This document shows, in pieces, positions 1 to 8,016 of a stretch of DNA of 34,631 nucleotides (position 1 is its first letter; every line of letters starts with the position of its first letter). The DNA is from Acidimicrobiia bacterium (lineage in GTDB: Bacteria; Actinomycetota; Acidimicrobiia; Acidimicrobiales; Bin134): NCBI GenBank assembly GCA_022822265.1, contig JAJECA010000037.1, positions 1-34,631 on the forward strand, in the 5' to 3' direction. The position numbers and the translations under genes are program-made. Below the pieces are notes generated by a model that was given only the letters and a program-made list of their open reading frames with translations, ran no database searches and had not been told where the DNA came from.

Positions 1-2208
1 TACACGGGGGACTTGCGGCCCGACGGGCTGTTGACCACCTGTTTCGTGCGTTCGCCGGTGGCCCACGCAGTGATCGGCGAGATCGACCTGGGGACAGCCG
101 CCGACCACCCGGGCGTGGCCGCGGTGTACACCGCCAACACCATTGGGGTGGAGCAGGTCAAGCCCCGCTTTCCCCTCGACCCCCACTTCGCACGCGGGCC
201 GCTGGCCGGCGAGCGGGTTCGCTTTGTGGGCGAGCCGGTGGCCATGGTGGTGGCCGAGACCCTGGCCGCGGCCCAAGACGCCGCCGATGAGATCATGGTC
301 GACTACCAGCCGCTGCCGGTGTCGATGGATGCCGAGGCCGCGGTGGCCAGCGGCGAGGCGGTGCTGTTCCCCGAGCGGGGTTCGGACTCGATGTTCAGGG
401 CCTTCGACCCGGTGGAGGGCCTGCACGACAAAGCCGACCGGATCGTCACCGGCCGCATCGTCCACAACCGGATGGCGGTGGTGCCAATGGAAACCGACGC
501 GGTGCTAGCTGATCCCAACGGCGAACAGCTCACTTTGTGGGTTTCCACCCAGGGCGCCCACCCCACCCGGGGAGGAATCGCTGAGTCGATGGGGTTGGAC
601 CCCGACGACGTCCGGGTGATCGCCCCCTGGGTGGGCGGCGGCTTCGGGGCCAAGGGCGGATGGAGAGTGGAGCATGTGGCAGTGGCCGCCGCGGCCCGGC
701 AACTGGGCCGCCCGGTGGTGTGGACCGAGACCCGGGCCGAAAACCTCATCTCCATGCAAGCCCGCGACCAGGTCCATTACGTGAGATTGGGGGTGACCGA
801 CGACGGCCGCATGGTGTCGCTGGAGGTGGTGGTGCTGGTGGACGCTGGGGCCTTTCCCGGCTTGGGCGGCATTCTCCCAATGATCACCCGGGTTATGGCG
901 CCGGGCGTCTACGGGATCGAGCAGGTGCAGTTCGACTACGGCTTGGCGGCCACCAATCGGGCCCCGCTGGGGGCATTCCGCGGCGCGGGCCGGCCCCAGG
1001 CCACCCTCACTATCGAGCGCATGGCCGATCTGGCCGCGGCCGAACTGGGCATCGACCCGGTGGAGTTCCGCCGCCGCAACTTCTTGGCCCCCGAAGACTT
1101 TCCGCTGGTCACTCCCACCGGCGGGGCCTACGACACCGGCGAGTACGAGAAGGCCCTCGACCGGGCCTGCGAGCTGGTCGGCTACGAGGAGCTTCGGGCC
1201 GAACAGGCCGCCCGCCGGGCTGCCGGCGACCCCATCAGGCTGGGCATCGGGTTGTCGAGCTACGTGGAGGTCACCGCACCCACTGGCCAGGAGGAGCACG
1301 CGGTGGTAGAGGTCCACCCCGACGGCTCGGCCACCGTGGCGGTGGGCACCTCCTCACACGGCCAGGGCCACGAGACCGCGTTCACCATGATCGTGGCCGA
1401 CCGGCTGGGCATCGACATGGACCAGATCACCTTCGTGCAGTCGGACACCGCCTTGGTGGCTCGGGGCGGCGGCACCGGCGGATCGCGCAGCGCGCAGCTT
1501 GGTGGCAGCGCCATTCATGCCGCCTCCATGGAGGTTCTGGGCATCGCCCGACAGCAGGCGGCAGAGCTTTTGGAAGCCAGCGCCGACGACATCGTGGTCA
1601 CCGACGAGGGCCGCCTCGGGGTGGTCGGGGTGCCTTCGGCCACGGTGGGCTGGGCCGAGGTAGCCGCGGCATCCGAAGAACCGCTGCGGGCCGAGCTGGA
1701 TCACACCACCGATGGCGCCACCTTCCCGTTCGGCACCCACATTTGCGTGGTGGAGGTGGACACCGAGACTGGCATGGTCACCCCGCGGCGCTTCGTGGCG
1801 GTGGACGACGCCGGCAACCTGCTCAACCCCCTCATCGTGGCCGGCCAGCAGCACGGCGGGGTGGCGTCGGGCATCGGTCAGGCGCTGTACGAATATGTGG
1901 CGTACGACGACCACGGCAACCCGCTCACCACCGGGCTGGCCGACTACGCCATGCCATCCGCCGCCGAGTTCTGCGACTTCACCGTCGACAGCACCATCAC
2001 CCCCACTCATCTGAACCCCCTGGGAGTGAAAGGCATCGGTGAGGCGGCCACCATCGGCGCCACCCCGGCGGTCCAGAACGCAGTCATCGATGCCCTCAGC
2101 GATCTCGGCATCCGCCACATCGACCTGCCGCTCACCCCCGATCGGGTCTGGGCAGCCATCCAGTCGGCGTGCGATCCTCCTGCCGCTATAGCGTGGCCTT
2201 CACTATGA
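1..2208 (+). CDS. Molybdopterin-binding large subunit of the xanthine dehydrogenase/CoxL family (5'-truncated)
   Basis: The reading frame is open from the first base, so the start lies upstream of the window; 735 codons are visible and perhaps 30-50 residues are missing. Enzymes of this family hydroxylate an organic substrate, or oxidise CO, at a molybdenum cofactor, working with FAD and [2Fe-2S] subunits that are not in this window. Visible landmarks, numbered from the first visible codon, are an N-terminal a/b hammerhead segment (RSPVAHA), the glycine-rich cofactor loop GGGFGAKG near residue 213, GAFRGAGR at 324-331, and the catalytic Glu in GVKGIGEAAT (Glu 681). The GAFRGAGR loop resembles the AYRGAGR of form II enzymes and lacks the Cys of the form I CO dehydrogenase loop AYRCSFR, so CO oxidation should not be assumed. 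The TGA stop overlaps the ATG of the P450 gene, so the two are probably co-translated. The substrate is unknown. Confidence 0.93.
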   Translation, partial: YTGDLRPDGLLTTCFVRSPVAHAVIGEIDLGTAADHPGVAAVYTANTIGVEQVKPRFPLDPHFARGPLAGERVRFVGEPVAMVVAETLAAAQDAADEIMVDYQPLPVSMDAEAAVASGEAVLFPERGSDSMFRAFDPVEGLHDKADRIVTGRIVHNRMAVVPMETDAVLADPNGEQLTLWVSTQGAHPTRGGIAESMGLDPDDVRVIAPWVGGGFGAKGGWRVEHVAVAAAARQLGRPVVWTETRAENLISMQARDQVHYVRLGVTDDGRMVSLEVVVLVDAGAFPGLGGILPMITRVMAPGVYGIEQVQFDYGLAATNRAPLGAFRGAGRPQATLTIERMADLAAAELGIDPVEFRRRNFLAPEDFPLVTPTGGAYDTGEYEKALDRACELVGYEELRAEQAARRAAGDPIRLGIGLSSYVEVTAPTGQEEHAVVEVHPDGSATVAVGTSSHGQGHETAFTMIVADRLGIDMDQITFVQSDTALVARGGGTGGSRSAQLGGSAIHAASMEVLGIARQQAAELLEASADDIVVTDEGRLGVVGVPSATVGWAEVAAASEEPLRAELDHTTDGATFPFGTHICVVEVDTETGMVTPRRFVAVDDAGNLLNPLIVAGQQHGGVASGIGQALYEYVAYDDHGNPLTTGLADYAMPSAAEFCDFTVDSTITPTHLNPLGVKGIGEAATIGATPAVQNAVIDALSDLGIRHIDLPLTPDRVWAAIQSACDPPAAIAWPSL

Positions 2209-3431
2209 GCGCCGACCCTGAGCAGATCATCGCCGACATCATCAACCCGGAAACCCGAGGGAACCTGTACCCGCATTACCACGCGCTGCGGGAGGCCGCC
2301 CCGATCCACAAGACCCACAACCCGATCCTGCACGAGGCATGGGTGTTCACCCGCCACGCCGACGCCGATCAGCTTCTGCGCAACCCCAAGGCCATCAGCG
2401 ACCGCCGCACCACCGAGATGTACAACGTGGGAGCGGGGGGCACCGAGTACTACGACATGATGAAGCGGATGCTGCTGTGGCTGGACCCGCCCGACCACCA
2501 GCGCATCCGCTCCATGGTGGCCCGGGTGTTCACCCCCCGGGCAGTGGAGAAGATCAAGCCGGCCATCAACGACGTGGTCACCGGGCTGCTCGACGCAGTG
2601 GCCGACGACGGCGGCATGGACGTGGTGAGCCAGTTCGCCTACCCGCTGCCGGTGCATGTGATCTGCGAGATGCTGGGCATTCCCCGCAGCGACATTCCCG
2701 ACATCGAGCAGTGGATGTGGGACTTCGCCCGCCGGGGCGACATCGCCGCTCTCAGCGACGAGATGATCGCCAACGGGGAGAAGGCCGTGCGGGGGTTCAC
2801 CGAGTACTTCACCGCGCTGGCCGCCGAACGTCGGGCCAATCCGGGCGACGATCTGATGACCAAGCTGGTCACGGTGGAGGACGAGCGGGGGCCGCTCACT
2901 GACCAGGAGATTGTCCCGACCTGCATAATCCTGCTCCAAGCAGGCCACGAGACCACCGCCGACATCATCGGCAACGCCACCAAGGCGCTGCTGGAGAATC
3001 GGGCTGAACTGGAGCGCTTGCAGGTCACGCCCGAGATGATCGACGACGGCTTCGAGGAGCTGCTCCGCTACGACAGCTCGGTGCAGATCAACCACCGAGT
3101 GCTGGCCGCTGACGTGGAAGTAGCTGGCCAGACCTTCCCCGAGGGCGACCTGTGCGTAGTGATGCTGGGGGCCTGCAACCGCGACCCCGAGGCGTTCCCC
3201 GAGCCCGACCGGCTGGACCTCAACCGCGACGCCAGCCAGCACAACGGCTTCGGCCTGGGGGCCTACTACTGCCTGGGCTCATCCCTGGCCCGAGCCGAGG
3301 CCATCGCCGCCCTCGACGCCCTGGTCCAGCGGTACCCCACCCTGGAGCTCAACCCCGACAAGCCGGCCCCCGTCTACCGCCCCACCCTCGTCCTCCACGG
3401 CCACGAACACCTCCACGTCCGCTGGAACTAG
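2205..3431 (+). CDS. Cytochrome P450
   Basis: This 408-residue soluble bacterial P450 would hydroxylate a hydrophobic substrate using electrons from a ferredoxin and its reductase, neither of which is encoded here. The I-helix oxygen-activation motif AGHETT is at 246-251, the K-helix ExxR is Glu285 to Arg288, and the haem loop FGLGAYYCLG carries the haem-ligand Cys356. The usual consensus of that loop is FGxGxHxCxG; here the His position is Tyr354, a departure from the consensus. There is no signal peptide or membrane anchor. I chose the ATG at 2205 because it overlaps the upstream stop codon (ATGA) and gives a normal N-terminus; the frame is also open from a GTG at 2169. The P450 family and substrate cannot be assigned. 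It is probably in one operon with the Mo hydroxylase. Confidence 0.95.
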   Translation: MSADPEQIIADIINPETRGNLYPHYHALREAAPIHKTHNPILHEAWVFTRHADADQLLRNPKAISDRRTTEMYNVGAGGTEYYDMMKRMLLWLDPPDHQRIRSMVARVFTPRAVEKIKPAINDVVTGLLDAVADDGGMDVVSQFAYPLPVHVICEMLGIPRSDIPDIEQWMWDFARRGDIAALSDEMIANGEKAVRGFTEYFTALAAERRANPGDDLMTKLVTVEDERGPLTDQEIVPTCIILLQAGHETTADIIGNATKALLENRAELERLQVTPEMIDDGFEELLRYDSSVQINHRVLAADVEVAGQTFPEGDLCVVMLGACNRDPEAFPEPDRLDLNRDASQHNGFGLGAYYCLGSSLARAEAIAALDALVQRYPTLELNPDKPAPVYRPTLVLHGHEHLHVRWN

Positions 3432-3593
3432 CAAATAAGATGAATTTCAGTCATTAATAGATATTTTACTTGATTTACCATCGCCAGTGTGTTCAAGTGA
3501 GGCATGAAGCTGGTTGACCTTGCCGCTGAGAGCGCAGATGCAGACCCAAGGCAAGGAGGTTCGCTCCGTGCATGCTGGTGAGTGGCAGCAGAC
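3432..3593. other. AT-rich intergenic region before the toxin gene
   Basis: About 160 bases separate the P450 stop from the toxin start. By my count bases 3421-3480 contain only 17 G or C of 60, against 43 of 60 in the P450 end at 3301-3360. The segment marks a compositional boundary and probably holds the toxin promoter, but I found no convincing -35/-10 pair. An imperfect A/T-rich inverted repeat lies around 3434-3476; it has no GC-rich stem and I do not call it a terminator. A strong Shine-Dalgarno-like AAGGAGGT is at 3553-3560, which is 33 bases before the preferred toxin ATG and so not well placed for it. Confidence 0.6.
3504..3581 (+). pseudogene. 25-codon ORF, possible remnant of a small helix-turn-helix protein
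   Basis: An ATG at 3504 opens 25 codons, beginning MKLVDLAAESADADPR, and ends in TGA at 3579-3581. It is in the same frame as the toxin and directly abuts the in-frame GTG at 3582. The opening resembles, from memory, small actinobacterial helix-turn-helix proteins that start with an LA..ADPDPRVGL stretch, but the similarity stops after about 16 residues and the DNA-binding part is missing. It could be a decayed gene, a leader peptide or chance. Confidence 0.2.
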
Positions 3594-3959
3594 ATGTGGG
3601 AGGTCGTGACGACGGCTGAGTACCAAGAATGGTTTGGAACTCTGAAGGCCCAGGACCAAGCTCGTCTGCTTAGAACTATCGATCGTTTGAGATCAGAGGG
3701 GCCGATCTTGAGCAGACCCAACGCTGATGCCGTAAGGGGCTCTTCCTACAGCAACATGAAAGAACTGAGACCGACGCAGACGCTCCGAGTCTTCTACGCA
3801 TTCGACACGCAGCGACGAGCAGTCCTGCTGTGCGGTGGTGACAAATCCGTGTCCAAGAAAGAGGAAGTCTGGTATAGGAGAATGATCCGTCGAGCTGATG
3901 TGATATTCCGCGACCACCTTACGAATATGGGCAGGTCCCAGCCTCACGGAGGGGCATGA
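3594..3959 (+). CDS. RelE/ParE-superfamily toxin, Gp49/HigB type
   Basis: This 121-residue protein matches the phage Gp49-like/HigB group of type II toxins, which are typically ribosome-dependent mRNA interferases. The evidence is the opening MWEVVTTAEYQEWF, the central MKELRPTQTLRVFYAFD and the following RRAVLLCGGDKS; the last two are the usual signature of the family. The C-terminal part KEEVWYRRMIRRADVIFRDH is helical and basic. I prefer the ATG at 3594 because family members begin with this MWEVV-like segment; an in-frame GTG at 3582 would add four residues. Base composition (about 55% G+C at 3601-3660 by my count) is well below that of its neighbours, which suggests recent transfer. Its stop overlaps the next gene (ATGA), as toxin and antitoxin genes often do. 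Confidence 0.85.
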   Translation: MWEVVTTAEYQEWFGTLKAQDQARLLRTIDRLRSEGPILSRPNADAVRGSSYSNMKELRPTQTLRVFYAFDTQRRAVLLCGGDKSVSKKEEVWYRRMIRRADVIFRDHLTNMGRSQPHGGA

Positions 3960-4171
3960 TGCCCCTGCTATCATTCGCGGTGATGCGTCTGTTCCGCCGC
4001 CGCCGAGACCTGGGTCTGCGTCCGGTTTCCGAGTTGCATGATGAGTTCATGAAGCGTCCTGATGCCGAGAAACTGTTGGCGGAGGCTGAGGAATACCTAT
4101 CTCAGCGAGAACGCGACTATGCCGCCCAAGCTGAAGCAGGTTCCGCGGCCGGGCAAGGGCCTCGCAGCTAG
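3956..4171 (+). CDS. Putative antitoxin, apparently lacking the HTH domain
   Basis: This 71-residue ORF directly follows the toxin with an ATGA overlap. GGAGGGG at 3948-3954 could serve the ATG at 3956 or, with better spacing, the in-frame ATG at 3959; an ATG at 3983 is a third option. The stretch SELHDEFMKRPDAEKLLAEA resembles the N-terminal toxin-contact helix of XRE-type antitoxins of this toxin family, in which a helix-turn-helix domain normally follows. Here the protein ends soon afterwards in an Ala/Gly-rich tail, and the DNA beyond belongs to the convergent HyuA gene. It may be a truncated antitoxin that can bind toxin but not DNA, or an unrelated small protein. The position supports an antitoxin role better than the sequence does. 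Confidence 0.5.
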   Translation: MMPLLSFAVMRLFRRRRDLGLRPVSELHDEFMKRPDAEKLLAEAEEYLSQRERDYAAQAEAGSAAGQGPRS

Positions 4172-6243
4172 CGAAATCTTCCGGGGCGCAGAACCAGGCT
4201 GAGCTGGCGGTCGGCGGAGGCGGTCCAGCCGCCGGGGACTACCACGGTGGAGGAGGTTTCTTCGATGATGGCGGGGCCGGCGATGGTGGGGCCGGGCAGG
4301 AGGGTGTGGCGGCGGTAGACGGGGGTGTCGGCCATTTCACCGCCGAACCAAGCGGGGCGATAGGAGAGGGGCATGGGTGGTTGGGCGGCTACTTGGTCGG
4401 TCGACCAGTCGGGCTTGGGCACCGGGCCGACAACCCGCACCCGGTAGTTGACGAACTCCACCGGGTCGGTTTGGCGGATGCCGTAGAGCTGTTCGTAAAG
4501 CCCGTTGAACGCCGAAGCCGCCTCGTCCAGGTCGCAGCCGTGGAGGGGGACGGTCAGCTCGTGGGCTTGGTGGTGGTAGCGGATGTCGATCTCCCGCTCC
4601 AGCACGATCTCGTCGGCGGAGAACCCCTCCGCCCCGATCTCGGCCACGGCCACGGCCTCCAGCTCGGCGTAGATGGCCTCGATGACTTCGGCATCAACAC
4701 CGACCGAGTCGATCACCTGGGTGCGGACATGGTCGGTGACCACGTCGGAGGCCAGCAGGCCCACCGCTGAGCCCACGCCGGGGTTGGCCGGGACCACCAC
4801 CTCGGAAATGCCGAACTCCTCGGCCAAGCGGGCCACATGCACCCCGGCGGCCCCGCCCGAGGCCAGCATGGTGAAGTCGCGGGGGTCGATGCCCCGTTCC
4901 AGGGTCACCACCCGCACCGCCGCGGCCATGGTGGCGTTGACCACCTCATACACCCCGGCGGCGGCCTCCTCCGGGGTCAGCCCCATTGGCTCGGCCAGCT
5001 CGGCCACAGCGGCATGGGCCAGGTCGGCCCGGATGGCCATGCGGCCCCCGAGGAAGAAGCCCGGGTTGAGGTAGCCCAGCACCAAATCGGCGTCGGTCAC
5101 GGTGGGCTCGGTGCCGCCCCGGTCGTAGCAGGCCGGTCCCGGCTCGGCCCCGGCGGAATCGGGCCCCACCCGCAGCGCCCCGCCGCTGTCCAGGTAGGCG
5201 ATTGACCCGCCGCCTGCGCCCACCTCGGCCAAGTCGATCACCGGGATCTTGATGGGATAGCCAGTGTTGATCTTCTTCACGCCCGACGACGCCGTGCCCC
5301 CCACATAGAACTCGTGGGCGATGGCGGCCTGGCCGCCCCGCACCAGCCCCGCCTTGGCAGTGGTGCCCCCCATGTCGAAGGAGATCAGATCGTCGATGCC
5401 GCTGAGGCGGCCGATGTGGGCGGCGGCCATTACCCCGGCGGCTGGCCCCGACTCCACCAGTTGCACCGGCCGCCGGGCCACCGTGGCCGCCGAGATGATT
5501 CCGCCCGACGAGCCCATGATCTGAAGCCGGGCCCCAATGCCCTGTTGGGCCAGCTCTTCGTCCAGTCGGGCGATGTAGCGGGTAACAATGGGGCCCACGT
5601 AGGCCGACATAACCGTGGTGCAGGCCCGGGGCAGCTCCCGGTACTCGGGCCAAACATCACTGGAAACCGCCACGTAGAGGTCGGGGTTCAGCTCGGAAAT
5701 GATGTCGGCCACTTGCCGCTCGTGCTCTCCGTTGGCGTAGGAGTGGAGGAAGCACACCGCCACCGCCTCCACCGGCTCGCGGGCCAACAGGTCGGCCAGC
5801 GACGAGCGGGCCTGCTCGACGTCGAGCGGCACCACCACCGAGCCGTCGGCCCCTGTCCGCTCCACCACATCCACGGTGCGCCGCCGGGGGACGATGGGCG
5901 CCTGCTTGGTGTAGAAGAGGTCGTACTTCTCTGCGTCGCCCTTGCGCTCGTTGCCAATGATCAAGATGTCGCCGAACCCCGCCGTGGTCACGTAGGCCAC
6001 CGGACCCCCCTTGCGCTCCAAGATCAGGTTGGTGGCCAGGGTGGTGGCGTGGACCACCTGGGACACCTCGGGGGGATCATGCCCGGCCTCGGCCAACAGC
6101 TCGGCAATCCCTTCGAGCACCCCAGCCGCCGGGTCGTCGGGGGTGGTGAGCACTTTGGCGGTGCACACGCTGCCGTCGGTGCGGTCGATCATCACCACAT
6201 CGGTGAACGTCCCCCCGATGTCGATGCCCAAAGCGAGGGTCAT
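4168..6243 (-). CDS. hyuA: Hydantoinase/oxoprolinase family subunit A
   Basis: This 691-residue protein is the ATP-binding subunit of the hydantoinase/oxoprolinase/acetone-carboxylase superfamily. It opens with the phosphate-binding motif GIDIGGTFTDVVMID (residues 6-20), typical of HyuA_N, and has a second actin-fold loop SFDMGGTTAKAGLV in the middle. The length is normal for HyuA. Its start overlaps the stop of HyuB by ATGA, as expected for subunits of one complex. Such pairs open hydantoin or 5-oxoproline rings with ATP, or carboxylate ketones; which reaction applies cannot be told. No gamma subunit of the acetone carboxylase type is nearby, which argues mildly against a ketone carboxylase. 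The last four bases (CTAG) are shared with the stop of the convergent putative antitoxin gene. Confidence 0.93.
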   Translation of the reverse strand: MTLALGIDIGGTFTDVVMIDRTDGSVCTAKVLTTPDDPAAGVLEGIAELLAEAGHDPPEVSQVVHATTLATNLILERKGGPVAYVTTAGFGDILIIGNERKGDAEKYDLFYTKQAPIVPRRRTVDVVERTGADGSVVVPLDVEQARSSLADLLAREPVEAVAVCFLHSYANGEHERQVADIISELNPDLYVAVSSDVWPEYRELPRACTTVMSAYVGPIVTRYIARLDEELAQQGIGARLQIMGSSGGIISAATVARRPVQLVESGPAAGVMAAAHIGRLSGIDDLISFDMGGTTAKAGLVRGGQAAIAHEFYVGGTASSGVKKINTGYPIKIPVIDLAEVGAGGGSIAYLDSGGALRVGPDSAGAEPGPACYDRGGTEPTVTDADLVLGYLNPGFFLGGRMAIRADLAHAAVAELAEPMGLTPEEAAAGVYEVVNATMAAAVRVVTLERGIDPRDFTMLASGGAAGVHVARLAEEFGISEVVVPANPGVGSAVGLLASDVVTDHVRTQVIDSVGVDAEVIEAIYAELEAVAVAEIGAEGFSADEIVLEREIDIRYHHQAHELTVPLHGCDLDEAASAFNGLYEQLYGIRQTDPVEFVNYRVRVVGPVPKPDWSTDQVAAQPPMPLSYRPAWFGGEMADTPVYRRHTLLPGPTIAGPAIIEETSSTVVVPGGWTASADRQLSLVLRPGRFR

Positions 6244-7997
6244 CGGCTTCTCAACGCCGCCGTGGCCGCCGGGTCCACCTCCCCGGTTTCCGGGTGAATC
6301 ACCACTCCGTAGTCCCGGCGGGCGGCCTCCGGCGACACCCTGCCGTCTCGCACATCGGCGGCCACCAACTCGGGGTCGCGTTCATACGGGTCTCCGAAGC
6401 CGCCGCCGGCGGAGGTGAGCATGGTGATTATGTCCCCGGCTCGCAGCGGATAGGCGGTTACCTTGGCGGGCAGCGTTTGCTCGTCGGGGGTGCCCTCGTT
6501 CAAAACCCAGCCCCCGCCCGCGCCAGCAGAGCCGCCGTAGATGCCGGGAGGAGGGCGGCGGCAGCGGTCGGTGGCCCGGCCGGTGAACTGTCCGTCGGCG
6601 AGGATGCGGATATCCCGGCGCGCCCCGGTGCCGCCCCGCCACTGCCCCGGTCCCCCCGAGTCGGTCCACAGCTCGAAGCGCTCAAAGCGCACCGGGTGCT
6701 CCTGCTCGTAGGCCTCCACGGTGTGGAACGCTCCGCCGGCACCCAACACCAGCGGGCCGGTCACATCCACCCCGTCGCGGTCGGAGCGGGCCCCGGAGCC
6801 GCCGAACTGGGGATCCATGAACGCCCACGGCCGGCCGTCGCCCCCGGTGCCGTTCATGATGTAAACGTGGACATTGCACGAGGCGGCCACCGCCCGGGCC
6901 GGGTCGAGCTCAGAGAACGCTCCCAACATGGCCTCCACCACGGCCATGACCGTGGCCATTCGGGCGTTGAGGGCGGCGGGCGGATTGGGATTCACCAGCG
7001 TGCCCGGGGGCAGACGCAGCTTCAGAGGCCGGAAAGCCCCGTCGTTCACCGGGATGTCGGGGGCCAACAGGCAGCGCACGGCAAACAGCACCCCGGAGGT
7101 GGTCTGCGACACCGCGGCGTTGATCGGCCCCGGGGCTTGGGGTGAGGTGCCCTGGAAATCAGCGGTGATGGTGGAGCCCTTGATGGTGAGGGCCACGTGT
7201 ACCTCATGGTCGGCGTCGGGATTCACGCCGTCGTCGTCGATGATGAACGAGCCGGTGTAGGTGCCGTCGGCCAGCGCTTCGATGCCCGCCCGGGTCCGGC
7301 GCTCGGTGTAGTCCAACAGCTCGTCGGTGATCTGGTGCAGCCGCTCGAGGCCGTAGCGGTCGGCCAAATCGGCCAGGCGGTCGGCGCCGAGGTTGGTGGC
7401 CGCCATCATGGCCCGGATGTCGCCCAGCACCTTCTCAGGGGTGCGGCTGTTGGCCGCGATCACATCCAAAATCGGCTGGTTGGGCTCTCCGGCAACCGCC
7501 AGCGGCACCGGGGGAAGAACCAGGCCCTCCTGGAACATCTCGGTGGCGTTGGCCGGCAAACCGCCGGCGGCCATTCCGCCCAGATCGGCCACGTGCAACA
7601 GGGCGCAGGTGAAAAAGGCCAGCGTGTCGCTTATGAACACCGGGCGGAACACCATCACGTCGTTGGAGTGGATGCCGCCCCGGTAGGGATCGTTGGAGGC
7701 GTACACGTCGCCGTCGGCCATTCCCGAGGGCGGGAAGTCGTCCAGCAGGGAGCGAAGCGACGGCCGCAAGCTGGACAAATGCATGAGAGGCGCGCCCATC
7801 GACTGGGCGATGAACTGGCCCCGGTGGTCGAAGATTGCCGCGGTGGAGTCCCCGCCCTCTTTGACCACCGAGGAGTAGGCCGATCGCACCGTGGTCAGCC
7901 CCATCTCCTCGGCGATGGCACCCAAGGCGTTCTTGACTACCTCCAGCGCGATGGGGTCAAAAGGCCGGGCGTCGGTGGTCGATGGGGCGCGGTCCAC
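6240..7997 (-). CDS. hyuB: Hydantoinase B/oxoprolinase family subunit
   Basis: This 585-residue protein is the partner of HyuA and is thought to carry the metal-dependent hydrolytic or carboxylating part of the complex. Typical features are the opening DPIALEVVKNALGAIAEEM, the SNDPYRGGIHSNDV segment in the first quarter, and a glycine-rich C-terminal region ending in GGGFGDPYERDPELV, all common in HyuB proteins. The start is a GTG at 7995-7997, with no strong ribosome binding site before it, 19 bases after the stop of the SDR gene, so translation may depend on coupling. The downstream hyuA overlaps by ATGA. Its place behind a crotonase and a dienoyl-CoA-reductase-like SDR suggests that the complex acts on an intermediate of a CoA-dependent catabolic route, but this is inference. 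Confidence 0.92.
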   Translation of the reverse strand: MDRAPSTTDARPFDPIALEVVKNALGAIAEEMGLTTVRSAYSSVVKEGGDSTAAIFDHRGQFIAQSMGAPLMHLSSLRPSLRSLLDDFPPSGMADGDVYASNDPYRGGIHSNDVMVFRPVFISDTLAFFTCALLHVADLGGMAAGGLPANATEMFQEGLVLPPVPLAVAGEPNQPILDVIAANSRTPEKVLGDIRAMMAATNLGADRLADLADRYGLERLHQITDELLDYTERRTRAGIEALADGTYTGSFIIDDDGVNPDADHEVHVALTIKGSTITADFQGTSPQAPGPINAAVSQTTSGVLFAVRCLLAPDIPVNDGAFRPLKLRLPPGTLVNPNPPAALNARMATVMAVVEAMLGAFSELDPARAVAASCNVHVYIMNGTGGDGRPWAFMDPQFGGSGARSDRDGVDVTGPLVLGAGGAFHTVEAYEQEHPVRFERFELWTDSGGPGQWRGGTGARRDIRILADGQFTGRATDRCRRPPPGIYGGSAGAGGGWVLNEGTPDEQTLPAKVTAYPLRAGDIITMLTSAGGGFGDPYERDPELVAADVRDGRVSPEAARRDYGVVIHPETGEVDPAATAALRSR

Positions 7998-8016
7998 AGC
8001 AATCAGAGCCCAGCGA

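Noticed and set aside
1..2208. Carbon monoxide dehydrogenase (form I CoxL)
   Set aside because: The active-site loop is GAFRGAGR and lacks the AYRCSFR cysteine needed for the Mo-Cu site.
2007..3242. A 411-codon minus-strand frame over the Mo hydroxylase end and the P450
   Set aside because: Low-complexity composition without domain motifs, antisense to two well-supported genes.
3432..3480. Intrinsic terminator after the P450 gene
   Set aside because: The inverted repeat is imperfect and A/T-only, without a stable GC stem or T-run.
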